From NCBI GenBank assembly GCA_030602145.1, contig JAUWAH010000173.1:1-5868 (forward strand): DNA of 5,868 bases. The letters are read 5' to 3'. Position numbers and translations under genes: made by a program. The DNA is from Desulfobulbus sp. GTDB lineage: Bacteria; Desulfobacterota; Desulfobulbia; Desulfobulbales; Desulfobulbaceae. Below, in pieces: positions 1 through 5,868 of this stretch (position 1 is the stretch's first letter; each line of letters opens with the position of its first letter). The notes under the pieces were generated by a model. It had not been told where the DNA came from. It saw only the letters and a list, made by a program, of their open reading frames with translations, and did not search any database.

Positions 1-1957
1 CTCCTTGCGCTTCAACAACCAGCGTCTCTCCTTCTGAAGCACAGGGAAAGTACCCATAACTCACCTTCGGCTCCAACCAATTTTTCCGGATCGCTGTCTG
101 CCACAACTCATCATAGAGCGGACGGACGGTCTTTTTGATCAACTCCCCGTACTCGCCCGCTTCCATTTTGCCGCGCCGATACCCCCACCGGCCCCGGAAG
201 AGCGCCTGTATGTTGACCAGCGGCAGCACGGCTTGAGGTTCTATCTCTTCTGAATACCGTTGGCCCAAGAACGGCGGCTGCGGGACCGGATTGCTCCGGT
301 CGATTTCAAGCACTCTGAGGCCCGGCTTCATCGGTTTCAGGGCAGTGGCCGGATCGTAGATCGTGGACCTCAAGGTGCCAGCTTCGAATTCCTGCACAGC
401 CTTTAATCCCGCGAAGGCATCTGCACAGTAAACAACCGGACCGCCATACTTGGGTACGCAGGACTCAGCCACAAATTTTGGCGTCAGTGCAGCGCCTCCC
501 AAGAGAATGGGCAACGTCAGGCCGGCATCGCGGTACTGGGACATGGAATCCTGCATGACCAGGGCCGATTTGACCAGCAGGCCGCTTAGGCCGATGAGGT
601 CCACCTTGTGGGCCTTTGCCTGCTCTATCACCGTTTCGACTGGCACCTTGATACCAAGGTTGTACACCTGGTAACCGTTGTTGGAGAGGATGATATCGAC
701 CAGATTCTTGCCGATGTCATGGACATCTCCCTGAACGGTCGCCAACAGGATCGTGGTCGAAGCAGCGGTTTCGGATTTATCCATGAACGGTTCCAGCAGC
801 GTCACCGCCGCCTTCATCACTTCAGCCGACTGAAGGACAAAGGGGAGAAGGATCTCACCCTTGCCGAACAGTTCTCCCACATGACGCATGGCCGGCACCA
901 GAATCTGGTTGATGATGTCGATGGGCCTGAAACGCTGCCGAAGAATGATAAGGAGGTCCTCAAGATCGTTTTTGTCACCATCCATCACCTTGTGAAACAC
1001 CTGTTGCTCGGGTGTGCGATCGGATTCCTGCTCCGCTTCGTCGGCGACCTCGGTTTTGCCGCTGAAATGGTCGATGAATCGCATCAGCGGCCCCTTCTCC
1101 CCCTCCCCTCTCCGGTCATAGAGCAGATCAAGACAGACCTCCCGATCCTCCGCCGGAATCCGGGCAAGGGGAACAATCTTGGCGGCATCGACAATGGCGG
1201 CATCCAGTCCATGGGTGACTGCTTCGTGGAGGAAGACGGAATTGAGAACTCGCCTCGCCTGAGGTGCCAACCCAAAGGAAATATTGCTCAGGCCAAGCAC
1301 CGTCAGGCAGCCCGGCAATGCTTCTTTAATCCGGCGGATCCCCTCCAGGGTCTGGATGGCGGCATCGCGCAGGCTCTCGTCGCCCGATCCGACAGTGAAG
1401 GTGAGGCAGTCAAAGAGCAAATCCTGGGAACGCAAGCCGCACTCATCCACCGCAATGGCATGAATGGCTTTGGCGATGCGCAGCTTGTCATCGGCGGTCA
1501 TGGCCATGCCCTGCTCATCGATGGTCAGGGCCACCACCGCGGCACCGTACTTTTTAGCGGCCCGACAGATCCGTTTGATATTGACCCCGCCATCCTCCAG
1601 GTTGATGGAGTTGACGATCGCCCGACCGGGATAGAGCCGCAGGCTGGCTTCGATACACTCCGGCGTGGTGGAGTCGATCATCAGCGGCGCCTTGAGGGTC
1701 CGGGCGCAGAGGTGCACTAGAGTGGTCAGATCCGCCAATTCGTCACGGCCGGCATAGGCGGTGCACAAATCGATGACATGGGCGCCCCTGGCCTCCTGCT
1801 CCACGGCGATCTGCAGGCAGGACTGGTAGTCGTCGGCCAGCAGCAGTTCACGGAACTTCTTTGAGCCGTTGGCGTTGGCCCGTTCGCCGATCAAGAGCGG
1901 CGGGATCTCCTGACGCAGCTCAACGGCCTGGTAGAGGCTGGCGACCGAGGGCTTCAT
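1..1957 (-). CDS. metH: Cobalamin-dependent methionine synthase, folate/B12/reactivation subunit (3' end outside window)
   Basis: This reading frame encodes 652 residues and is still open at the left edge, so the C-terminus is missing. It should transfer methyl from 5-methyl-tetrahydrofolate to cob(I)alamin and on to homocysteine in the cytoplasm. Residues about 20-300 are the pterin-binding barrel (GERANANGSKKF 24-35, MIDST 93-97, LGLSNISFG 221-229). After an acidic linker (about 301-316) comes the cobalamin cap (about 317-395), with GELFGKG 361-367 and Leu371, matching the E. coli MetH cap Phe and Leu. The Rossmann B12 domain has DVHDIGK 411-417 with His413 as lower cobalt ligand, Ser464 and GG 487-488. 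Residues from about 574 (WGYRRGK, YGYFPCASEG 634-643) begin the SAM-dependent reactivation domain. No homocysteine module is present; it lies in the overlapping upstream gene. The start is set by GGAGGT six bases before the ATG. The closest type seems to be the actinobacterial/deltaproteobacterial MetH. E. coli Thr808 aligns with Val462. Confidence 0.93.
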   Translation of the reverse strand, partial: MKPSVASLYQAVELRQEIPPLLIGERANANGSKKFRELLLADDYQSCLQIAVEQEARGAHVIDLCTAYAGRDELADLTTLVHLCARTLKAPLMIDSTTPECIEASLRLYPGRAIVNSINLEDGGVNIKRICRAAKKYGAAVVALTIDEQGMAMTADDKLRIAKAIHAIAVDECGLRSQDLLFDCLTFTVGSGDESLRDAAIQTLEGIRRIKEALPGCLTVLGLSNISFGLAPQARRVLNSVFLHEAVTHGLDAAIVDAAKIVPLARIPAEDREVCLDLLYDRRGEGEKGPLMRFIDHFSGKTEVADEAEQESDRTPEQQVFHKVMDGDKNDLEDLLIILRQRFRPIDIINQILVPAMRHVGELFGKGEILLPFVLQSAEVMKAAVTLLEPFMDKSETAASTTILLATVQGDVHDIGKNLVDIILSNNGYQVYNLGIKVPVETVIEQAKAHKVDLIGLSGLLVKSALVMQDSMSQYRDAGLTLPILLGGAALTPKFVAESCVPKYGGPVVYCADAFAGLKAVQEFEAGTLRSTIYDPATALKPMKPGLRVLEIDRSNPVPQPPFLGQRYSEEIEPQAVLPLVNIQALFRGRWGYRRGKMEAGEYGELIKKTVRPLYDELWQTAIRKNWLEPKVSYGYFPCASEGETLVVEAQG

Positions 1958-2877
1958 GCGCTCACCTCCCGGATTGCCGGTGTCACCCCGGCGAGGTTCC
2001 GCACCAGTTGGCGGGTGTGGCTTGGGGTCGTGCCGCAACAGCCGCCGACCACGCTCACCCCGTACTCGGTGACAAACCGCTTCATCTCTTGAGCGTAACC
2101 CGGGGGATCAAGGGGATAGCAGGTCCTGCCGTCGACGATCTCCGGCATGCCCTGATTGGGGACGCAGGATATCCGTCCCGGCCAGTTGCGGCTGAGATAG
2201 CGGATGTGCGACTCCATGTCCTGCGGTCCGGTGGCGCAGTTGAGTCCGAAGGAAAAAATCGGAAACGGTTCGAAGGTGACCGCGGCGGCGGCGATGTCGG
2301 TGCCGACCAGCATGGTGCCGGTTCGCTCGATGGTCACCGAGGCCATCACCGGGATGTCCAAACCGAGTTCGGCGAGCGTCTCGAAGCAGGTAACCATCGC
2401 CGTCTTGATCTGCAACAGATCCTGACAGGTCTCGATCATGAGCAAATCGACGCCGGCCAGGGCCAAGGCGCGGATCTGTTCGGCATAGGCAGCGGCCAGA
2501 TCCTCCACCGAGATATGGCCGAGACTGGGGAGCTTGGTGCCCGGTCCGATGGAACCGGCGATGTAGGTGGATGGCTTGCCTGCGATCGCTGCACGGGCGT
2601 TCTCCACGCCGGCCCGGTTGATCGCTTCCACCTGATCCTGGAGGCCGTACTCTTCCAGGACAATGCGACTGGCTCCGAAGGTGTTGGTTTCCAGCACCAT
2701 GGCACCGGCCTCGACAAAGGCACGATGGAGTGCAATGATCGTATCAGGGGCGGTCAGGTTGAGCAACTCGTTGCACCCCTCCTTCCCCTGCCAGGCATTG
2801 GCCGGAATGATCATTTCCTGCAAATTGGTACCGCAGGCCCCGTCAAGGATCAGGACCGCGTGATCTTGTGGTCGCAT
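1954..2877 (-). CDS. Homocysteine S-methyltransferase module of a split methionine synthase
   Basis: This 307-residue protein is a single homocysteine-binding TIM barrel of the MetH N-terminal/BHMT type. Visible motifs are LDGACGTNLQ 11-20 (DGGMGT in E. coli MetH), ETNTFGAS 63-70, GSIGPG 108-113, and the three zinc ligands Cys214 (GLNCATG), Cys280 and Cys281 (VGGCCGTTP). Zinc would activate the homocysteine thiol for methylation by methylcobalamin. The protein has no pterin or cobalamin domain, but the next gene on the same strand supplies these and overlaps its stop by ATGA. It is therefore most likely the homocysteine half of a two-subunit MetH and not an independent S-methylmethionine-type enzyme such as MmuM. 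The ATG at 2877 is the first start after an in-frame stop about 60 bases upstream. Its ribosome site is weak (AGGGAAG, about seven bases before the ATG), so its translation may be weaker than that of the second gene. Confidence 0.93.
   Translation of the reverse strand: MRPQDHAVLILDGACGTNLQEMIIPANAWQGKEGCNELLNLTAPDTIIALHRAFVEAGAMVLETNTFGASRIVLEEYGLQDQVEAINRAGVENARAAIAGKPSTYIAGSIGPGTKLPSLGHISVEDLAAAYAEQIRALALAGVDLLMIETCQDLLQIKTAMVTCFETLAELGLDIPVMASVTIERTGTMLVGTDIAAAAVTFEPFPIFSFGLNCATGPQDMESHIRYLSRNWPGRISCVPNQGMPEIVDGRTCYPLDPPGYAQEMKRFVTEYGVSVVGGCCGTTPSHTRQLVRNLAGVTPAIREVSA
1964..1969 (-). promoter_or_regulatory. Strong Shine-Dalgarno inside the upstream gene, setting the start of the MetH B12 subunit
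   Basis: On the minus strand, GGAGGT lies six bases before the ATG at 1957-1955, inside the last codons of the homocysteine-module gene. The ATG overlaps that gene's TGA as ATGA. This layout favours coupled initiation or re-initiation of a separate second protein over an accidental frameshift in one long gene. Confidence 0.75.
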
Positions 2878-2948
2878 GGATGTTCTTCCCTGTCTCGCTG
2901 TTCTGAAATCGTGGTGGCGATGCGGTGCCTTAATTCACGCCGCAGCCG

Positions 2949-2958
2949 ATTGTACACT
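2949..2958. promoter_or_regulatory. Possible overlapping divergent -10 elements
   Basis: Around the palindrome TGTACA there is TACAAT on the minus strand (2954-2949), one mismatch from the consensus -10, and TACACT on the plus strand (2953-2958), two mismatches. If used, the minus transcript would have a leader of about 65 bases before the homocysteine-module gene. The plus transcript would start about 17 bases before the small ORF at 2982. Neither has a convincing -35, so this is a weak prediction. The rest of the 260-base divergent region shows no riboswitch-like structure that I can recognise. Confidence 0.2.
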
Positions 2959-2981
2959 GAAATTTCCCTGCCGGAGGACCG

Positions 2982-3140
2982 ATGCAACTTGCCATCATTC
3001 TTTGTTGGTCGTGCGGCGAAAAACGCTGGATACCGGACCGCGGACGATGCGGCAAGGTCTTTCTTGTCAAACCCCTCTTTATCTTCTACAGTAGGCCAGT
3101 TTTTTTCGACTGTTTGCTTCTTTTCCAGGTATTGTCATGA
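2982..3140 (+). CDS. Possible small cysteine-containing protein, 52 residues, unknown function
   Basis: I do not recognise this protein. The ORF begins with ATG four bases after GGAGGA (2973-2978). An in-frame TGA just upstream fixes the N-terminus. It ends in TGA overlapping the ATG of the GlmU-like gene as ATGA, a typical coupled arrangement. The N-terminal half has a knuckle-like CWSCGEKRW at 8-16 and a third cysteine in RGRCGK at 20-25 (C-X2-C-X11-C), and is rich in basic residues. The C-terminal half (26-52) is hydrophobic and aromatic, with Cys44, and comes from a T-rich stretch that could equally be untranslated leader. A fourth zinc ligand is not obvious, so a zinc ribbon is only a guess. 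Alternatives are a leader peptide that couples translation to the next gene, or a chance ORF. Confidence 0.35.
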   Translation: MQLAIILCWSCGEKRWIPDRGRCGKVFLVKPLFIFYSRPVFFDCLLLFQVLS

Positions 3141-4147
3141 CCCCATCGATGACCGCCGTGGTCCTTGCCGCCGGCAAGGGCACCCGCATGCGATCGGCTC
3201 GCGCCAAGGTTTTGCACGAGGTTTTTTTCCGTCCGATGCTCCATCATGTCCTTGAGACGGTCCGGCAGGCGGGGGTCGACCACTGCGCCGTCGTCGTCGG
3301 CCACCAGCGCCAGGCGGTGCTCCAGACACTGGAGGGCTTTGCCGTTACTCCGGTCATTCAGGACCAACAACTGGGGACCGGCCATGCCGTGCTCTGCGCG
3401 CAGGCCGCCTGCGCCCAAACCGATCAGGTGATGATCCTCTGCGGCGATACCCCGCTCATCCAGGCAGCCACCCTTCGGGAGATGATTGCCGTCCACCGGG
3501 AACGGCAGGCGCAACTTACCCTGATGACCACCATGCTCGACCAACCCTTTGGCTATGGTCGGATCCTCAACGACCAAGACGGCAAGGTCCTGGCCATCGT
3601 CGAAGAAAAGGACGCCACCCCCGAACAGCGGGCCATCCGCCAGATCAACGCCGGCATCTACCTGGTGGAGCGGGCCTTTCTCTTCGATGCCTTAGGTCGG
3701 GTCGGCACCGACAACAGCCAGGGAGAGGTCTACCTGACCGACATCGTCGCCATTGCCAACGGTCGAGGCATTCCGGTGCACACCTTCGTTCATCCCGAAG
3801 CCGTCGACGTCCTGGGGGTCAACTCCCGCATCGAACTGGCCAAGGCGCACGCCACCCTGCAAGACCGCCGCAACCGCGAGTTAATGCTTGCCGGTGTGAC
3901 CCTGTACGCCCCGGACACCATCCTGGTGGCCCCCGACTGTCACATCGGCCAGGACACGGTCATCGACGGCAATGTCCGCATCAGCGGTGCGACAACCATG
4001 GGCCGAGACTGCCGGATCGGCAGCGGATGCGTCCTCCACGGCTGCACTCTGGGCGACGGGGTCACGGTCGGCGTCAACAGCGTCCTGACCAACTGGACCA
4101 TTGCGGCGCAAGTCACCGTTGCGCCCCTGACCTGCGGCAACGGCTGA
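3137..4147 (+). CDS. GlmU-like UDP-N-acetylglucosamine pyrophosphorylase lacking the acetyltransferase active site
   Basis: This 336-residue protein is the N-terminal part of GlmU, which makes UDP-GlcNAc from UTP and GlcNAc-1-phosphate for cell envelope synthesis. The nucleotidyltransferase motifs are all present: LAAGKGTRM 10-18, Lys24 in AKVLH, QLGTGHA 78-84, CGDTPLI 102-108 (Asp104 as metal ligand), FGYGRI 138-143, EEKDA 156-160, INAGIY 170-175, GEVYLTDI 196-203 and GVNSR 227-231. A helix (about 230-250) leads into a few left-handed beta-helix hexapeptide turns (about 251-330), after which the protein stops. Full GlmU has about 456 residues; the missing third carries the acetyltransferase residues (Arg333, Lys351, His363, Tyr366 in E. 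coli). Activity on GlcNAc-1-P is likely but unproven, and another sugar-1-phosphate is possible. An AGG six bases upstream supports this ATG over Met5. The AICAR transformylase gene follows after 53 bases, probably in one operon. Confidence 0.85.
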   Translation: MTPSMTAVVLAAGKGTRMRSARAKVLHEVFFRPMLHHVLETVRQAGVDHCAVVVGHQRQAVLQTLEGFAVTPVIQDQQLGTGHAVLCAQAACAQTDQVMILCGDTPLIQAATLREMIAVHRERQAQLTLMTTMLDQPFGYGRILNDQDGKVLAIVEEKDATPEQRAIRQINAGIYLVERAFLFDALGRVGTDNSQGEVYLTDIVAIANGRGIPVHTFVHPEAVDVLGVNSRIELAKAHATLQDRRNRELMLAGVTLYAPDTILVAPDCHIGQDTVIDGNVRISGATTMGRDCRIGSGCVLHGCTLGDGVTVGVNSVLTNWTIAAQVTVAPLTCGNG

Positions 4148-4157
4148 CCGTTGCCGC
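4134..4157 (+). terminator. Perfect 10-bp GC-rich stem-loop over the GlmU-like stop codon
   Basis: The arms are 4134-4143 (GCGGCAACGG) and 4148-4157 (CCGTTGCCGC), perfectly complementary, with the four-base loop CTGA containing the TGA stop. The following bases (TGATTTCGAC) lack a clean U-run, so this is not a textbook intrinsic terminator. It could be a partial terminator, an attenuator or an mRNA-stabilising structure between the two genes. A second copy of CCGTTGC at 4116-4122 could pair with the same left arm instead, giving two mutually exclusive hairpins. The structure is directly visible; its role is inferred. Confidence 0.45.
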
Positions 4158-4200
4158 TGATTTCGACAACATTCCTCTTCTTTTCAAGGCTTTGCAGACC

Positions 4201-5490
4201 ATGACCGATCTCAAGAAAATGTACTCCGCCCTGCTCGGCGATTCCTTCCCCATGGAGATGACCATCACCTTCGGCGACCAGACCCTGGTGTACCGAAAAA
4301 AAACATGGAACATCAGCATGAGCGACGGCACCCATGAGGAGCGCGGTCTGCGCTATGGTGAAAACCCCGACCAGGAGGCGGCCCTCTACGAACTGGTCAA
4401 CGGTAACCTGCTGCTCGGCGACTGCCGCTACATCGAACCCGGCAACGGTCTGGTCAGCGCCATCACCGTTGAGGACATGCTCCAGGTGGGCAAGCATCCG
4501 GGCAAGATCAACCTCACCGACGTCGACAATGGGCTCAACATCATCAAGTACCTGATCGACAGGCCAGCGGCGGTGATCCTCAAGCACAACAATCCCTGCG
4601 GGGCCGCCGTTGGGACCACCCTGGCCGAGGCATACAACCGCGCCAACCGCTGCGACCGGATCGCGGCCTTTGGCGGCGCCGTGGTCACCAGCCGACCGCT
4701 CGACCGGCAGACCGCCGAATTGATGGCCCAGAATTATCTGGAAGTGGTCTGTGCCCCGGATTTCGAGGAGGGAGTACTCGATATCCTCGCCCGCCGCAAG
4801 AACCTGCGGGTCATCCGCATGGCCGGGATCACCCGGCTGGCCGAGTTCGAGCGCTGCCGTTTCGTGGATTTCAAATCGCTGATCGACGGCGGCATCATCG
4901 TCCAGCAGTCAGCCCTCAACTCCGTCCGCTCGGCCGCGGACCTCAAACCCGCCGTTACCACCTACAAGGGGGTCGAGTATCGCTGCGAGCGGCAACCCAC
5001 CGATGGCGAGATCGAGGACATGGTCTTCGGTTGGGCGATCGAACACGGGGTAACCTCCAATTCCGTGATCTATGTCAAGGACGGCTGCACCGTTGCCATC
5101 GGCGCCGGTGAACAGGATCGGGTCGGCGTGGCTGAAATCGCGGTGCATAAGGCGTACGCCAAGTATGCCGACATCACCTGTTTCGATTTCCATGGCATAC
5201 CCTACGTCGATCTGGTGGCCGAGGTCGAACGGGGCCAGCGCGACAGAGCCGACAAGGAGGCGATCGACGCCAAGGTGCGGGCCGAGCGGGCCGGACTGCC
5301 TGGCTCGGTGATGATCTCAGACGCCTTTTTCCCGTTCCGTGATGCCGCCGATGTCGGTATCCGCCAAGGGGTTGCCGCCATCCTCCAGGCCGGGGGATCT
5401 ATTCGGGATTTCGAATCGATCCAGGCCTGCAACGAGGCCGATCCGCAGGTGGCGATGATGTTCACCGGCCAGCGCTCATTCAAGCACTGA
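4201..5490 (+). CDS. Stand-alone AICAR transformylase (PurH C-terminal domain only)
   Basis: This 429-residue protein matches the formyltransferase half of PurH, which converts AICAR to FAICAR with 10-formyl-tetrahydrofolate, the penultimate step of IMP synthesis. Motifs in order are RYGENPDQ 51-58, KHNNPCG 128-134 (Lys128-His129 match the catalytic pair), AFGG 156-159, SNSVIY 286-291 (Asn287), GAGEQDRV 301-308, SDAFFPFRD 373-381, GGSIRD 398-403, and a C-terminal FTGQRSFKH whose last His matches His592 of human ATIC. The N-terminal MGS-like IMP cyclohydrolase domain of normal PurH (over 500 residues) is absent, so cyclohydrolase must be encoded elsewhere. The conserved His in RYGxNPHQ is Asp57 here. 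Relative to E. coli there is an insertion of about 40 residues at about 320-365. The frame is open back to 4027, but that part overlaps the GlmU-like gene. ATG 4201 is chosen as the first start after that gene; its ribosome site is weak (AAGG, 11 bases upstream), leaving Met7 possible. Confidence 0.9.
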   Translation: MTDLKKMYSALLGDSFPMEMTITFGDQTLVYRKKTWNISMSDGTHEERGLRYGENPDQEAALYELVNGNLLLGDCRYIEPGNGLVSAITVEDMLQVGKHPGKINLTDVDNGLNIIKYLIDRPAAVILKHNNPCGAAVGTTLAEAYNRANRCDRIAAFGGAVVTSRPLDRQTAELMAQNYLEVVCAPDFEEGVLDILARRKNLRVIRMAGITRLAEFERCRFVDFKSLIDGGIIVQQSALNSVRSAADLKPAVTTYKGVEYRCERQPTDGEIEDMVFGWAIEHGVTSNSVIYVKDGCTVAIGAGEQDRVGVAEIAVHKAYAKYADITCFDFHGIPYVDLVAEVERGQRDRADKEAIDAKVRAERAGLPGSVMISDAFFPFRDAADVGIRQGVAAILQAGGSIRDFESIQACNEADPQVAMMFTGQRSFKH

Positions 5491-5496
5491 CTTCGG

Positions 5497-5514
5497 TCCT
5501 CACCGCGCCGAGGA
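5497..5514. terminator. Weak hairpin between convergent genes
   Basis: TCCTC (5497-5501) and GAGGA (5510-5514) can pair around an eight-base GC-rich loop, seven bases after the AICAR transformylase stop. It is followed on the plus strand by a pyrimidine-rich but interrupted tract, TTGTCTTC. The position, in a 50-base gap between convergent genes, suits a terminator, but the stem is short. Termination may instead be Rho-dependent. Confidence 0.25.
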
Positions 5515-5540
5515 TTGTCTTCAGTATTCTTTTCGACGGA

Positions 5541-5868
5541 TTACACCGCTTCCCAGCCGCCGTGTCCGGCCGATCGAAGACAGGCCGCGCAGACGCGAAC
5601 AGCCGCCAGCCCCTCCTCCGCTGGGATCGGATTGGCCCGGTCGCCATCAAGGAAGGCACGCCAGTCCCGCAGAAGCGGCACAATGGTATTGACCGGCTCA
5701 CCGACCTCGCATGGGAACCGCCGGTGTCCTGCAATGCGCTCGGCAACATGGTGCACCTGATCGCCGTGTATCTGCCCCAGGTTGCCAATGAACTCGAACC
5801 GGCCGGAGCGCGCCGGGCCGATCTTCGAACAATCGACGGTGCCGAAGGCTCCGCCGGCCAGTTCGACT
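5541..5868 (-). CDS. Probable Gfo/Idh/MocA-family oxidoreductase, C-terminal part (5' end outside window)
   Basis: Only the last 108 codons are in the window, entering from the right edge and ending in TAA. The visible part starts with a beta-strand stretch, GGAFGTVDCSKIGPARSG, followed by RFEFIGNLGQI. This is typical of the C-terminal sheet of Gfo/Idh/MocA NAD(P)-dependent dehydrogenases, where a substrate-facing strand is followed by a glycine turn. Near the end, WRAFLDGDRANPIPAEEGL and then AVRVCAACLRSA match the family's usual closing helix (FLDAI-like, P-x-S/A-x-E-x-G-x-x-A). The NAD-binding Rossmann domain and catalytic Lys would lie outside the window, so the substrate cannot be stated. 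The family call rests on this C-terminal pattern alone. The gene converges on the AICAR transformylase with a 50-base gap and is probably not in the same regulatory unit. Confidence 0.62.
   Translation of the reverse strand, partial: VELAGGAFGTVDCSKIGPARSGRFEFIGNLGQIHGDQVHHVAERIAGHRRFPCEVGEPVNTIVPLLRDWRAFLDGDRANPIPAEEGLAAVRVCAACLRSAGHGGWEAV

Noticed and set aside
608..1720. A 370-codon plus-strand ORF opposite the MetH B12 subunit
   Set aside because: The minus strand there encodes continuous, recognisable pterin and B12 domains. The plus ORF has no family resemblance and is a high-GC shadow.
3088..3113. ACAGT...ACTGT inverted repeat with a T-run before the GlmU-like start
   Set aside because: The stem is only five base pairs with a long loop, and the T-run lies inside it, so it does not make a credible terminator or operator.
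2878..3136. A cobalamin, SAM or SAH riboswitch before the methionine synthase genes
   Set aside because: I looked on the minus strand for a B12-box-like GCCACTG and for SAM or SAH motif cores and saw none. The likely leader is also too short. A covariance-model search would settle it.
1861..3255. A 464-codon plus-strand ORF
   Set aside because: It runs antisense through the homocysteine module, crosses the intergenic region and enters the GlmU-like gene in another frame. It has no protein-like motifs and its composition is typical of a shadow.
4027..4200. An upstream ATG giving the AICAR transformylase 58 extra residues
   Set aside because: This part overlaps the GlmU-like gene in another frame, encodes arginine-rich unrelated sequence, and is not needed for the domain.
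4100..4200. A frameshift explaining the short GlmU-like protein
   Set aside because: None of the other frames resumes acetyltransferase motifs before the AICAR transformylase start 53 bases later, so there is no room for the missing domain.
3940..4587. A 215-codon minus-strand ORF across the end of the GlmU-like gene and the start of the AICAR transformylase gene
   Set aside because: It is antisense to two well-supported genes and shows no family motif.

Overview
This window is ordinary chromosomal, high-GC bacterial DNA. It carries housekeeping metabolism and shows no mobile element, RNA gene or CRISPR array. The gene forms (an actinobacterial/deltaproteobacterial-type cobalamin methionine synthase, a stand-alone AICAR transformylase and a short GlmU) would fit a Desulfobacterota (deltaproteobacterial) genome. 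That placement is an inference from protein resemblance, held at low to moderate confidence.

Left half, minus strand (1-2877): two translationally coupled genes together encode a cobalamin-dependent methionine synthase split in two. The upstream gene (2877 to 1954) is the zinc homocysteine-binding module. The downstream gene (1957 to beyond position 1) holds the methyltetrahydrofolate-binding, cobalamin cap, cobalamin-binding and start of the reactivation modules. The two overlap by ATGA, with a strong Shine-Dalgarno sequence inside the end of the first gene. The second gene is open at the left edge.

Middle (2878-3136): a divergent intergenic region of about 260 bases. It may contain an overlooked 52-codon ORF on the plus strand (2982-3140), which has its own GGAGG and a stop that overlaps the next start.

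Right half, plus strand (3137-5490): a GlmU-like uridylyltransferase of 336 residues that ends before the acetyltransferase active site, then a stand-alone AICAR transformylase without the usual IMP cyclohydrolase domain. A perfect 10-bp stem-loop sits exactly over the stop codon of the first of these genes. After a 50-base gap, the C-terminal end of a probable Gfo/Idh/MocA oxidoreductase runs in from the right edge on the minus strand.

Methionine synthase and AICAR transformylase both use reduced folates (5-methyl- and 10-formyl-tetrahydrofolate), so the divergent locus has a one-carbon theme. The GlmU-like protein supplies a UDP-sugar and is not obviously linked. A recurring feature is that three proteins normally built as multi-domain enzymes (MetH, GlmU, PurH) occur here in split or shortened form. 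I see no convincing wholly new system; the best leads are the split MetH junction, the small ORF and the stop-codon stem-loop.
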